DNA from: Posidonia oceanica
Lineage: Eukaryota > Streptophyta > Magnoliopsida > Alismatales > Posidoniaceae
NCBI GenBank assembly: GCA_037176725.1
Contig: JAZBRS010000060.1
Location: 59,796,001 to 59,860,000, forward strand
DNA: 64,000 bases
Direction of reading: 5' to 3'
Positions 47,636 to 59,298 of the stretch are shown here, in pieces. Numbering within the stretch: the first letter of the stretch is position 1; the number at the start of each line of letters is the position of its first letter. The position numbers and the translations under genes are program-made. Below the pieces are notes generated by a model. The model was not told the origin of the DNA. It saw nothing but the letters and a program-made list of their open reading frames with translations, and did not search any database.

Positions 47636-47850
47636 CTTCACTTGGGAGGACCTTTTGCACACCCCTAGGACCTCCTGAACACCAAGATCTGCTCTTCTCC
47701 CCTGTTCTGGCCTTCCTGCCTTGAAGCTGCGATATCTTCCAATCCGGCCGTTGGATCTTCTCAAGTAAGCTGCCCAGGCGACCACGGCGAAGCACTCTTC
47801 AGCATGGATCAAGCAGATCTCAGATCAGGCTCCAGGATTTCCAGGTATGT
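47636..47850 (+). promoter_or_regulatory. Conserved LTR block with a short upstream ORF and a strong 5' splice-site-like end
   Basis: This block is well kept in every LTR of the window, including the diverged solo LTR. It has an ATG at 47804 opening MDQADLRSGSRIS and ends CCAG then GTATGT (donor-like junction at 47844/47845). The other LTRs read MDQVDFRSGPKIS and MDQEDLRSDSRIS, each followed by a GTATGT. In element C the ATG is changed to ATA. I read it as a leader exon candidate. Confidence 0.45.
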
Positions 47851-48299
47851 CCTCCTGAACCCCTGCATTGCATTCATTTGCATGCCATTTGCATAGTTTT
47901 CCTCGTTTTCGATTTCTGTCTCTTTGAGCATGTAGAATAGGGCCTCCTCTTCTTGTCTATCAGCTCAGATCTCCATTTCGCGTTTCCCTATGTGTTTTGT
48001 GTTGAGTTTTCCCTGGATTTACCACTTAATGTGACTTTCATCCCCCTTTTCCACGATCCGATCGCATCGCGAGCTTTGGGCAGCATGCGAGACACACCGT
48101 GGAGCGGTTTAGTGGGAAACGGTCATAAAGAGGTGGTAATCCCTCCGTTTGCTCACTCTCCCCTTTGTAGGTCTTCACACCTACCCTGGGTGGTCCTAAA
48201 CAATGTCTATTCTTGCACACACATTGTCTTGCTTCTCCTTTTACTGCTTCTAATCCTTTCCTTGCATTTGCATTCGCACAGTTTTCCGAGGTTTTATCT

Positions 48300-48560
48300 C
48301 GCAGCTTTTGGCACCGTTTTGCATGCCCGTTCTTGTTTTGGCACCGTTCTGCGTGCCTGCTTTGTCTTTCGCGTCACTTTGCGCGCTCGTCCTGTTTTTG
48401 GCACAGTTTTGCATGCCCGTCACCGTCTTTTGCATCGATTTGCGTGCCGCCTTGCTTTCTCGCCCATTTTACGTGCCGACCTTGTCTTTTTGCACCGTTT
48501 TGCGCGCTTTCTTGTTTTTTGCCTCGTTTTGCATGCTTTACGCCGTTTTCTCTCGCATGT
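48300..48560 (+). repeat. LTR hairpin-repeat tract (element B)
   Basis: Irregular repeats of ggcaccgttttgcgtgcc type are present. One example has arms GGCAC at 48340-48344 and GTGCC at 48353-48357 with an 8-nt loop CGTTCTGC. Confidence 0.75.
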
Positions 48561-48840
48561 CGATCGCATTGCGTGGTTTTACCGTTGTTTTGCTTTTTCG
48601 CTTGCATTTGCATATAGGGCTGTGATGCTTATTGCCTGGAGTTCTCACGAGCCCGGTTTCGCCCGGTTCGGAACACAGACAGCGTAGCTGAGCACTTAGA
48701 CAGCACGTTTACTTTCCTTGCTTTGCCTCTTCCCACTTAGAGCACACCTTGAGCATTCATTTAGGCATTCATAGGCACATAGGCATTCAATCCTGCATTT
48801 CCCTGCGTATGCGAGCGTAAGCCTAGAAAGACCGATTCTC

Positions 48841-48876
48841 GGGCGTGTCGGGGGTGCCTAACACCTTCCCCGCACG
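48841..48876 (+). promoter_or_regulatory. Conserved stem-loop near the LTR end
   Basis: Arms CGTG (48844-48847) with CACG (48873-48876), GGGG (48850-48853) with CCCC (48868-48871), and GTG (48854-48856) with CAC (48862-48864) can nest into one hairpin. The segment is nearly invariant in all LTRs here (for example around 10100-10130, 11922-11953 and 38895-38927). The function is unknown; an RNA signal in U5 is a reasonable guess. Confidence 0.6.
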
Positions 48877-49066
48877 TAACAGGAGTCCTTGCCCTGTCTT
48901 TTGGCCCGCAATGACCATACTGCCCTTATCCTAGGCTAGAGTCATCTCATTTGCATGTATTTGCATTTGTTTCCTTTGCATTGCTTTGCTTTGCATTTCT
49001 TGCTTGGTTTTGCGTGTTAATTCACGCATTTCCCCGGTTTTCCTTGTCTCCCGTTAATAGACATGG

Positions 49067-49075
49067 TGGCGACTC
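49067..49075 (+). other. PBS-like 9-mer inside element B LTR
   Basis: TGGCGACTC matches the start of the true PBS at 49192 but lies about 115 bp inside the LTR end. Confidence 0.7.
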
Positions 49076-49191
49076 TGATTTGTCTTATCTTTCTCTTTTC
49101 TCCTCGATTTCAAGTGTTTTCGAGTCGAGCCTCTTCCTCGGATCCAATCGCCGCTAAATAGCGAGCTTGATTCCGATCGGGATCGCTACAG

Positions 49192-49210
49192 TGGCGACTC
49201 AGCTGGGGAC
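49192..49210 (+). other. Primer-binding site of element B (tRNA-Arg)
   Basis: TGGCGACTCAGCTGGGGAC starts one base after the LTR. It matches the tRNA-Arg site of element A except for A in place of C at the tenth base. Confidence 0.83.
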
Positions 49211-50502
49211 TAGACTCCGGCTTTTCGCTCGCCTATTTTCGCAGTTTTGCCTGTCTTGTGTGCCTTCTTTGTCTGCTTTGCTCGCTCTTCTGTGCAAACC
49301 CCTAGAAAGTCGCTTTGTAGCTACTTTGCCTAGGTTTTGCACCTCTTTTGCCTCGGTTTGCGCTCTTTTTGCTTGGCTTTGCTTCTCTGTTTGTTTATTT
49401 GCTTATTGGCTTGCTTATGCTCTTACTTCCTTTACAGCTTACTTGTCTTTATTTTTCTTGCCTTACTTGCTTATTATTACTTTAATTATCGCACATTGCA
49501 TGTCTACATACTTGTTTGGCAACGATACATGCTTTTTGAATGTTGAATGCTTCTCTTACACTTTTGCTATGTCACTACGCACGCACATGCCTTGCATACA
49601 TGCCTTTTGACTTAATGAATGTTTTTTCTTCACTATTATGATCACAAACACTCGCACATGCCATGCACTTGCCTTTTGCTGTGTTGTATGTTGTTTGCCT
49701 GCCATGCTTGATTGATTTTCTTCCCCTTCGCACATGCCATGCCTAGGATAGTAGAGACTTGTCTGCTCTCCCCATGGTTAACTAAAAACCGCAAGTAAAA
49801 AGAACTCCTAGGAGCAACTAGAGACTCTGAACAATCCTTCACTCCCTCTGGTTAATAAAATGTGCAAGATAAAAGACTTTAAGCATTTGCATAAGCATCA
49901 TATAGGGCATGCATTCTTCTCATCTGAGTCCACCTATTAGTCTGCGAAGGACGGTCCCGGCTTCTTGTTCCACCGCTTTGGGCGTGGCACGAGTCAGTCG
50001 GTCTGTCCCCCCCTCGTCCGGGGGTCGTGTCGGTGTTAGTAGAGGGTACCACCCACGCTTTGGCGGGGTAGAGGCCACCAACGCACCACCCTGTCATTTC
50101 CTGAGCTTTGGGCCGGGAGTTAGACAGGGGACCTACTTTTTCTGACCTGAGTCGGTGACCCGTACACCCAGGGGTACCCGGAGTAGACAACCTTGCTAGG
50201 AAACACTAGTTAGGTGAGGGGGGCATACTAGAAAGCATGCATATCATTCATGCCATTTAACTAACTCATTTGCATTCATCTCTTAGTTTCTAACCCTAAT
50301 TTCCTTCTGTTGTGTCAGCGTGATCGGTAAGCGAGTTTCCCTTTGCTAGAGCTCGAGTATCGACCCTCGTTGACGCCCCTTTTGCGACTTCATTCGCGGC
50401 CATTCCCTTTCTGAGCTATCCGCCTTTACGAAGATAGCTCCTCTTAGGAAGCACCGCCTGAATACCCGTCGCAGCCCTGTTCTCACGCGATCTAGGTCAG
50501 CA
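49211..50502 (+). other. Element B leader (5' UTR)
   Basis: About 1.3 kb without a convincing gene, collinear with A's leader. Two 3' splice-site-like sequences occur: cttcctttacag ending at 49437, and ttctaaccctaatttccttc then tgttgtgtcag ending at 50318, the latter with a CTAAC branch-point-like word about 25 nt upstream. Confidence 0.6.
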
Positions 50503-53343
50503 ATGGCCCAGTACGTCAGTGAGCCTCTTTTCACTCCTATCACGGAGGGTGTTTCCATTCCGGCCCCTCCGGTTGCTCCTTCTGTCCCCCTTGTTCCCCC
50601 TCCGACGCCAGGGTTTCCTCCCTTGACGTCTCTAGGTTCTCAGTACGTCCCGGGACAGTGGCAAGCATCTCTTCCTCCGGATCCGGTCGCCGAATCTATC
50701 TTGACGGCCGTCACTCGCGTTTCGGAGATGCCACTGCCCCCTCCATCCCAGGGATACGTCGCTTTCGACATCCCTTCCACCGTCGCTGCGACCTTTGCTG
50801 TAGAATCCTTTCCTCCCGGACAGTCTGTGTCCGTGCCACTTGTTTCTCAGCCTTCGCCGGCACTGCACTTCAGCGTCCCCACTGGCGAGACGCCCGAAGC
50901 ACAGTACCAGCACCTGATGGAGCTTGCCCAGAAACTGCAGGGCATGGCTCTATCAGTTCGTCCTTCTTCCATTCCTGTCGTTCTTGAGGTTCCTCTGAGG
51001 CCAGTTCCTGCATTCCATGCATCGACCTCCACACCTCCGCCTCGACCATCGTCTCAACTGCTCACGGTTCCGACGATGGGGGCCCGTTTGCCGCCTCCTG
51101 CTGCACAACACTTAGCACAGCATGCTCCACTTCCCCCTGGTGGTCAGTCTTTTGGACCAGCTGGAGCCCAGCACCTCACTGGCTCGCTGTCTGGCACTCC
51201 GCCTGTACAGCAACTGGTGCTCCGTCATCCCACCCCTATCACAGCACAGCATGGCATCTACTCTTCTCCTCTGCACCAAGTCCAGCATCCTGCATACACT
51301 CCTGCATACACAGTCCCCCAGCACAGATACGCCAGCCATCCCGTCGCTCCACCAGGCGACGCTATGGTAGATCCGGAGGAGCACTTAGGTGCGACCCATT
51401 CGGCGTATGTGCTCGCTACCCCTGCTGATCCCTCTCCTACAGCAACAATCCCAGACCCCATCAATAACCGGATGGACGTCTTGGAGAAGGCACTACGACT
51501 AGTGCAGGGTACTGAGCACCAGACCTACCAATTCCGAGACCTCTGCTGTTTTCCAGAGGCGGTACTCCCTCCGAAGTTCAAAATCCCGGACTTCGAGAAG
51601 TATAATGGTAGGGGCTGCCCCGTAGCACACTTGAAGGCGTATTGCGGTGATCTCGCTCAGCTTTAGGCTGACGAGAGGTTGCTGATCCGCTTGTTCCATA
51701 AGAGTTTGACCGGGCCGGCACTCAAGTGGTTCACATCGCTTGATATGTCAGCCATCAAGACTTGGAACGACCTCAGTCAGGCATTCCTGGAACAATACTC
51801 CTTCAACCTCGATCTGGTCCCAAAGAGGGCGGACTTAATCGCAATCAAGCAGAATTCTGGCGAGCCGTTCGGGGAGTACGTCGGCCGCTGGCGTGCCCTT
51901 GCCTCTCAGGTTCGAGATAGACCCTCTGACGAGGAGTCTATCGAGATCGTTATCAAAGGGGCGTAGCCATCTCTCGGAGCTCTGCTTAGCATCCAACCAG
52001 TCACTACTTTTGCGGCACTCATCAGAGCAGGAGCGCGCGTGGAGAGTTCTTTGCGGAGTGGCAACTTCCCAGCTCTCTCTGCGTTCGCTAAGCAGGCAGT
52101 GATCAGCAGTAACAGTGCCAACAGCAGCGCCTCCAACAACAACAACAGCGGCAGCAACAACAACCGCCCGAAGAGGAAGGATTCGCCGAAACCCGCTGTT
52201 GCATTCGTCGATTCTCCTGCTATGCCTGTTCGCTTGCCGTCCCGGCCTGCCCCAGCTCAGATGGTGTACGCTCCTGCACCTAGGAACCCACACACACCAC
52301 ACATCACTACCACCGCTAGACCGGTCTATCCTGCCGCACCGGTTCAGCTAGGCTCACACCCAAGGCAAAGAAGGCCACCCATTGAGAGGCGTAGTTTCAC
52401 CCCACTGGTGGAACCACTCACGGCCATCTTGCCAAAGGTTGCATCGCTCCTGATGTTCCCAGAGGTTCGTCCGCCGCCAAGTCCTCTGCCGCATTGGTTT
52501 AGGTCGGACCTCTTCTGCAATTTCCACCGAAGTGTCGGGCATTCAACGGACAATTGCTTCTCCCTGCGGAACGCAATTCAGGACTTGATCGAATCGGGAA
52601 TGATTGTAATCGACACGCACGAGGCATCCACTCAAGCACACACTCATGCATCTGCACACTCAGCTGTTCCCCCGCATTCTGGCATCGTCCGCCAACCCTT
52701 ACCGGAGCACTCTTATCCGGAAGGGGCGGGAACCTTAGGCATCCACTCTGTCTTTCCCTCTGGGCCTGCTACCTCTGTGGTCGACCCTTCTGATCTCATC
52801 TCTGACATCTCTGAGCCTTTCCCAGTCAGTCTCTATCTCGCGGCAGTTGCCGGCTCCGAGTCGGGAATTCACTTGATCCGACCGCGTGCCAGGCCGGAGC
52901 GCCCTCTCGCGCCTCCCACCATGCTTCCCCAGGCTCAATCCCCTGTGCACCTCCTAGCTAGAGCCCAGCCTAGTTCTCCCATTCACCTTTTAGGGCGACC
53001 TCAGCTACACCTTCTAGGCAGACCTCAACCTGCCCCAGCCTTCCCACCCCAACAACCATACCCTCTAGAGAGACCTCAGTACCCCGTAGGTCCCCCTGTA
53101 ACCTCTCCTGTGCTCGCAGCACGTGCTCCAGTCGTCATTGATTTGACCCTGGACACCCATCGCATCCCTTACAGCTATGCCACAGAGATGTGCGCGGAAG
53201 TAATGCGATCGGGGAGGGTTTACAGGCCCCCAACACCGGCAATTAGGCCAACTCCCCCTAGACCTGTTATGCCCCCACCCTCTAGCCAACCCATAGCAGA
53301 TCTAACCTCAAGCCAGCCTATAGCTAGCCAGATCCCTGCCCAA
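50503..53343 (+). pseudogene. gag: Element B gag, two premature stops
   Basis: The same gag as in element A, starting at ATG 50503 (MAQYVSEPLFTP). The capsid-like domain spans about 51570-52060 and is broken by two in-frame TAG codons, at 51664-51666 and 51964-51966; A has CAG at both. The zinc knuckle C-X2-H-X4-H-X4-C begins at 52516 and is intact. The C-terminal Pro-rich tail runs without a stop into the protease region. Two extra residues relative to A occur in the QAHTHASAHSA stretch. Confidence 0.9.
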
Positions 53344-55786
53344 CCTGTAGTAACCCAGCTTCCTGCCACTACTCCCTCGGAACCTGCTAGAATCACCCCT
53401 CCAGTTGCTAGAAGGAGCCAACCTAAGGTGGACTTGACCTCCCAGCTTAAGAAGGTCAAAGCCGACATTTCTATCTGGGACTTGATCCACACCTGTGCCG
53501 AACACCGCGAGGCTTTTCTTCGTGTGTTCCAGGCTGCCCGTGTGTCCCAGTCCATTGGGCCTTCAGCCTTGGAGAGCATGGTTGGGTTGATTGCGGAGCC
53601 CCAGGTCATCTCTTTTACGAGCGATGAGCTGCCTCCGGCGGGGATTAATCACAACCAGCCCCTATTCGTCACGGTGCAGTTCAAAAACTTTCGCATTCCC
53701 CTAACACTGGTTGATAATGGGTCAGGCCTTAACGTCTGCCCCTTGCGTACCGCAACCAAGCTCGGATTCAAAGCCGAGGACATCACGCCAGCCGTGAAGG
53801 GAATGACAGCCTTTGACAACACTCACCATGACGCTCTAGGGGTTCTGATTATTCCTCTCGCTATTGGCCCGGTTGTCTTCGACATAGAGTTCTATGTCGT
53901 CGACTTGCAGCCGAACTTCAATCTTCTACTTGGGCGCCCTTGGCTCCACAAGCATCAGGTCCTTCCTTCGACCCTCCATCGAATGATAAAGTACCGACGC
54001 GGCGACGATGTCATTGTCATCATGGCGGAGAACATTGAGAAGGAGTGGATCGAAGCAGTCTCCCCCGTGTCTTCGCAATCTATCCCGTTTGACCCCGAGA
54101 CTTCTGAAGCCCTATATCGCGTTAATCGGTGCGAGCCGGTTAACTTCATTCCTGATCTTGAATGCGTCAACTCCTTGACCGTTCACAGCAACCCCTTTCG
54201 AATGGTCGAGAATGTATGTCACAGGTGGGGTTACATAAAGGGTACGCCGCTCAGGCGTCACGGCCAGGGGATCGCAGAGCCGATCGTTGCAGTGGAGCGA
54301 AGGAAATCTGAAGGCCTCGGCTACGAGCCCAAGACCAACGAAGATCACTGTTTCCAGCTCAAGGACCATGCATCAGCCATTCCCAGAGACCTCACTAACT
54401 TTACCAGTGCAGGAACCCTGGGATCGACCGACGATCAAGACACGGTACCGACAGAGGATTGGGTGTGTGTTGAGGACTACTACTCGGATGAGGAGCAGTC
54501 TGGTACAACAGAGGCAGTCCCAACCAGCACAGCAGAAACAGTGATCAGAGCAGAGGCCACACAGTCAATCTATTCAGCTCTTCCTTTGGCAGAAACAGCA
54601 GGCAGCTCAGCAGGCCCTGTGGCAGAACTGGCAAGTTCCCACTCTTTTGCAGCCACATCAGCTTCCCAAGTACAGACAGCAGCAGTGCAGGAGTCAGAGA
54701 CACTCCTTCTGGCAGAATCAAGCATGCTACCAGCGGTCACAGCAACATCAGTGCCACTGTCCCTATCTCTGGAGGGGCAGTTAATCAATACAGTCAGCAG
54801 CGCGGCTCAGCCCGCTTCAGCATCCACATCTCCAGGAATGCAGCAGGCGCAGTCCGCTTCGCATCCTCCTGACAACCAGCAGCAGCTCTCATGGCAAGAC
54901 CCTATGGCGTCAGAGGCTGCACTCTCTCAGTTACGGCCCGATACAAAAGGCCAACTGAGCACTACACTCTCCGGGCCCTTGAGCCCTCTGAAGAGCACCC
55001 CTGCTTACTCTCCAACAGTGACCTTGGCAGCATATCCGTCTATGGCACCGCTGACTTGTCTATTTGGGCCTTCTACATCAGAGTTGCCACCATCGGACGC
55101 GCCCGTGAACCAGAACATGCAGATTCCCAGGGCAGCAATCCGTCTTGCAGTCGGGCCAGTGCCGCAGGCCCCCGGTGCCTACTACGTCGACTCCCCCTCA
55201 GACGAGGAAGAAGGAGTGGCGATAGAAGCCCAGGTTGATTCTTGGATGTCTGACTTAGAGCTACTCTATCAAGAACAGATCAAGTCGATAGCAGAAGACC
55301 TGGCAGAGCATCAAGCTGCAGAAAGGAGGGAAAGCCGTGGTTACGGACCCTCCTCTGCAAGAAGACCATGCCTCTATCAAGGTCCTGGAAGAAGACTCAG
55401 CAGCGCCGGACTCCCCTAGACCAGATGAGCTCATTACACTCCGAACAGAAGGCGGGTCTAGGTGGTTTGTGCAACACATGCCTCACTTGAGCAGTATATC
55501 GAGCGACAGTGCTCAGATCAGCCGCCAGTCCGGCATATCCTCCCCAAGCACATTAGAAGACCCGGAGGAGGAACCATCAGCAGTGCAAGCAGCAGCAGTA
55601 ACAGAGCAGAAAGCAGAACCAGTAACAGAACTGTCAGCAGCCTCAGCAGCAGAACAGTCAGCAGCATCAACAACAGAGTCAGCAAGGCCCTCAGCAGAAT
55701 CAGCAGAGCACTCAGCAGAACCAGTCAGGCCAGAGGAAATAGCAGAAGGAGTTGCTGGGACGGAGGTCGCGCACCGAGGCTACAAG
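53344..55786 (+). pseudogene. pol: Element B protease region and linker, frameshifted
   Basis: Retropepsin-like protease with the active-site Asp codon at 53713-53715 (LVDNGSGLNVCPL) and FYVVDLQPNFNLLLGRPW downstream. The long Ala/Ser/Gln-rich linker has a 2-base deletion at about 55328-55332 relative to A, which shifts the frame, so gag-pro and RT are no longer in one frame. At the linker-RT junction B has AAG (55784-55786) where A has TAG. Confidence 0.85.
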
Positions 55787-58204
55787 AACAATCGAGTAAG
55801 CATGACCATCCTGAAGCGTCACCAGGGCCAAGCAGCGGAACACATGCACTCTTTCGACATCACATGCCCTTCCTTTGAGAAAGAGATCCTCTCGGAACTT
55901 ATTGCTTATGGAGAGGAGGATGATACGGGCATGGATGAGACTGATGAATCATTGCCCGAGTTCCGGCCCTATGACGACGACCCAGAAGGCCCCAACCTCC
56001 ATGTTGAAGAAGAAACGGAGGTTGTCAACATCGGCACAGCTGAGGAAGTCAGAGAAGTTCGTATCAGTGCCCAGCTGTCCTCCCAGGCTCGAGCAGAGTT
56101 CATCGCATTCCTGAAAGAATATGCGGATGTCTTCGCCTGGAGTTACAAGGATATGGTCGGCCTTGACATAGAAGTAGTGGTGCACAATCTGCCCTTAAAC
56201 CCGGATGCCAAGCCAGTTAAGCAGAAACTAAGAAGATGGCGACCACAGTGGCTGCTCATGATCAAAGAAGAGATAATGAAGCAGCTCAGGGTCAACTTTC
56301 TGAAGGTCGTTCTTTATCCTGAATGGCTGGCAAACATTGTACCTGTGCCCAAGAAAGATGGCCGAATCCGGATCTGCATCGACTACAGGGACCTGAACAA
56401 GGCAAGTCCCAAGGACGACTTTCCATTGCCTCACATTGATGTCCTAGTCGACAATACAGCGGGCCACAAGATGCTCTCCTTCATGGACGGCTTTTCTGGA
56501 TACAATCAGATCAAAATGGCAGAAGAAGACATGGAAAAGACTTCATTCATCACCCCTTGGGGAGTCTTCTGCTACCAAGTCATGCCGTTCGGCCTGAAAA
56601 ATGCTGGTGTGACCTATCAGAGGGCCATGACTGCGCTGTTCCACGACCTCATGCACCAAGAAGTAGAGGTCTACGTAGACGACATGATTGCTAAAACCAG
56701 AGAGCCTAAAGATCATCTTACTTGTCTCAAAAAGCTCTTTGACCGTCTACGGAAATACAAGCTGCGCCTGAATCCCAAGAAGTGCGTATTCGGGGTGTCT
56801 TTTGGCAAATTGCTCGGCTACATTGTTAGCCAAAGGGGGATTGAGGTGGACCCGTTGAAAGCACAAGCCATCGTGGACATGCCACCCCCCAGGACTGAAA
56901 AAGAAGTCAGAAGTCTGCTTGGGCGTTTACAATATATTAGCCGCTTCATTGCACAGCTTACGCCCATCTGCGAGCCCATATTCAAGCTCTTGAAGAAGAA
57001 TGCGCAGATTCACTGGTGCGAGGAGTGTCAGGCTGCATTTGCCAAGATCAAGCAGCTGCTGATCAAGCCTCCTGTCCTGGTCCCGCCTACACTAGGGAGA
57101 CCATTGCTTCTCTACCTTTCTACCACGCAGCATTCCATGGGCGCCGTCTTGGGCCAACATGACGAATCTGGTAGAAGGGAGCGCGCCATCTATTACCTGA
57201 GCAAAAAGTTAAATGAATGCGAAGCCAGGTACAGTACACTAGAGAAGACCTGTTTGTCCCTTGTCTGGGCTGCATAGAAACTAAGGCACTACATGATGGC
57301 ATACCCAGTACAACTCTTATGCCGGCATGATCCTATCAAGTTCCTTTTCCAAAAGCCGGCCATGGTGGGCAGATGTGCTAAGTGGCAAGTGTTATTGTCT
57401 CAGTACGACATCACCTTTGTCACACAGAAATCCATGAAGGGTCAGGCCATGGCAGACCATCTTGCTGACCTTCCTCTGCCTGAATACCAACCCCTCCAGA
57501 CACAGATCCCTGATGAAGACATTCTCTTTGCAATGGAGGACTCTGAGCAGAAAGATCCTGAGAAACAAGAGGAATGGCAGCTCTACTTCGATGGTGCAGT
57601 CAACAAAAAGGGCCGAGGCGTAGGCGCAGTACTGACCACGCCCCAGGGACAGATGATTCCCTTCGCGAGGAAGCTGACTTTCGCATGCTCAAACAATGAA
57701 GTGGAGTACGAAGCATGCATCCTAGGGTTAAAGTCGCCCTCGAGCATGAGGCGCAGAAGCTGCATGTGCACGGTGATGCCATGCTGGTAATTTCTCAAGT
57801 GAACGGCGACTGGAGGACAAAAGATCCCAAGCTTGTGCCGTATCACGAACACTTGCTGAGGCTGATGGAAGAATTTGAGAGCATCTGCTTCACATACATG
57901 AACAGAGCCAAGAACGCGTATGCAGACGCACTAGCAACCCTGGCATCCTGGCTCACCATTTCAGAAGATAGCACAGTGGATGTATCAGTCGCTTGCATCG
58001 AGCAGCCTGCATACTGCATGAACATTGAAGAAGCGGATCCAGCAGAGGGGCAGCCCTGGTATCAAGATATAAAATCTTTTCTGGAGTCTGGTAGCTTTCC
58101 TCCTGATACCACGGCAGCAGACAAGAGAACTCTAGCGCGTCTGGCGTCAAAGTATGTGTTGGGGGCTGGGCAGCTGTACAGAAGGTCATATAATCAGATG
58201 CTAC
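55787..58204 (+). pseudogene. pol: Element B reverse transcriptase and two RNase H domains, stop and frameshift
   Basis: RT motifs as in A, with YVDD at 56672-56683. The first RNase H domain is degenerate (LYLSTTQ in place of the DAS motif) and ends at TAG 57275-57277, where A has CAG. The second RNase H domain (DGAVNKKG, NNEVEYEA, HGDAML, NAYADALA) is disrupted by a 1-base deletion near 57729, after which the frame changes and stays open into integrase. Both lesions inactivate this copy. Confidence 0.92.
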
Positions 58205-59298
58205 TACGCTGCCTGAACAAATCGGAGGCTGACACGCTGATGCTCCAAGTGCATGTGGGGACCTATGGCCCGCACATGAACGGCGTCCTCTTAGCCAAGA
58301 AGATCATGCTCCAGGGATATTTCTGGCAGACCATGGAAGCTGACTGCTACCGGTTCGTGCGTAGATGCCACAACTGTCAGATTCATGGTAACTTCATCAA
58401 GGCCCCTCCACATCAGCTGCACAACATGTCCTCGCCATGGCCTTTCTCCACCTGGGGGATCGATGTCATTGGCGCCATCCACCCTGCTGCTTCAAATAGT
58501 CATCGCTACATTCTGGTAGCGATCGATTACTTTACCAAGTGGGTGGAAGCGGCTTCTTACAGGACAGTCACCGCTGCAGCAACAGAAAAATTTATCAGAA
58601 ACAACATTGTTGCCCGGTACGGGGTCCCGCACTCTGTCATCTCTGATAATGGCACAAACTTCATTGCCAAAAGGATCGAGGAATACCTGCAGAGTCTCAA
58701 GATCAAGCATCATCGATCCTCGCCCTATCGGCCACAGATGAACGGAGCTGTGGAGTCTGCAAACAAGAACATTGTCAAGATTCTGAAGAAAATGGCAGAA
58801 ACCCACAAGGATTGGCACGACAAGCTCCCGTACGCACTCTGGGCGTACAGGACATCAATCCGGACCTCTACAGGAGCCACCCCGTACTCTCTGGTGTACG
58901 AAATGGAAGCGGTGTTACCTGTTGAAGTAGAGATCCCTTCTCTGCGGATCCTGCGAGAAGCTGAGTTGGAAGAGGCAGAATGGGTCGAAGACCGCTGCAT
59001 CCAACTGAATCTAATTGATGAGCGCAGACTGCAAGCTATGCACAACGCTCACTGCTATCAGAAGCGGATGGCCAGAGCATTCTTGAAGAAGGTCCAGCCC
59101 AGAAACTTTCAGCCAGGGGACCTTGTCTTGCGCGCCATTCATTTGCCTGATGGTCGAGGGAAATTCCGACCCAATTGGCGTGGCCCCTTTGTGGTCAAGC
59201 AGATCTTTTCGGGAGGCGCTGTAACTCTTGAGGATATGGACCGGGTCGAGCAGTCTGAGCCCGTCAACCTCTGCTATCAGAAAAAGTACTATCAGTAG
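58205..59298 (+). pseudogene. pol: Element B integrase, domain intact but cut off from upstream frame
   Basis: The integrase domain is open throughout. It has a zinc-binding segment (H in QVHVGT and GPHMNG, C-H-N-C in RRCHNCQIHG) and a DDE core with D at 58462-58464, D at 58645-58647 and E at 58753-58755. This gives the spacing D-60-D-35-E, typical of retroviral integrases. The C-terminal part keeps QPGDLVLRAIHLPDGRGKFR and ends YQKKYYQ. It follows the broken RNase H domain in the frame created by the 1-base deletion, so it could not be made as part of a full polyprotein. Confidence 0.92.

Larger units (their letters stand above)
44344..49190 (+). mobile_element. Element B 5' LTR, right part
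   Basis: After the second CCCAT copy (44344-44348) the plus-strand LTR interrupted at 11602 continues to its end GGGATCGCTACA at 49190. With 10670-11602 the LTR is about 5775 bp. The GC-rich block is about 45000-46560, the AT-rich ttgcattttag tract 46570-47600, the conserved leader-like block 47636-47850, the hairpin tract about 48300-48560 and the terminal conserved block 48650-49190. Confidence 0.92.
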
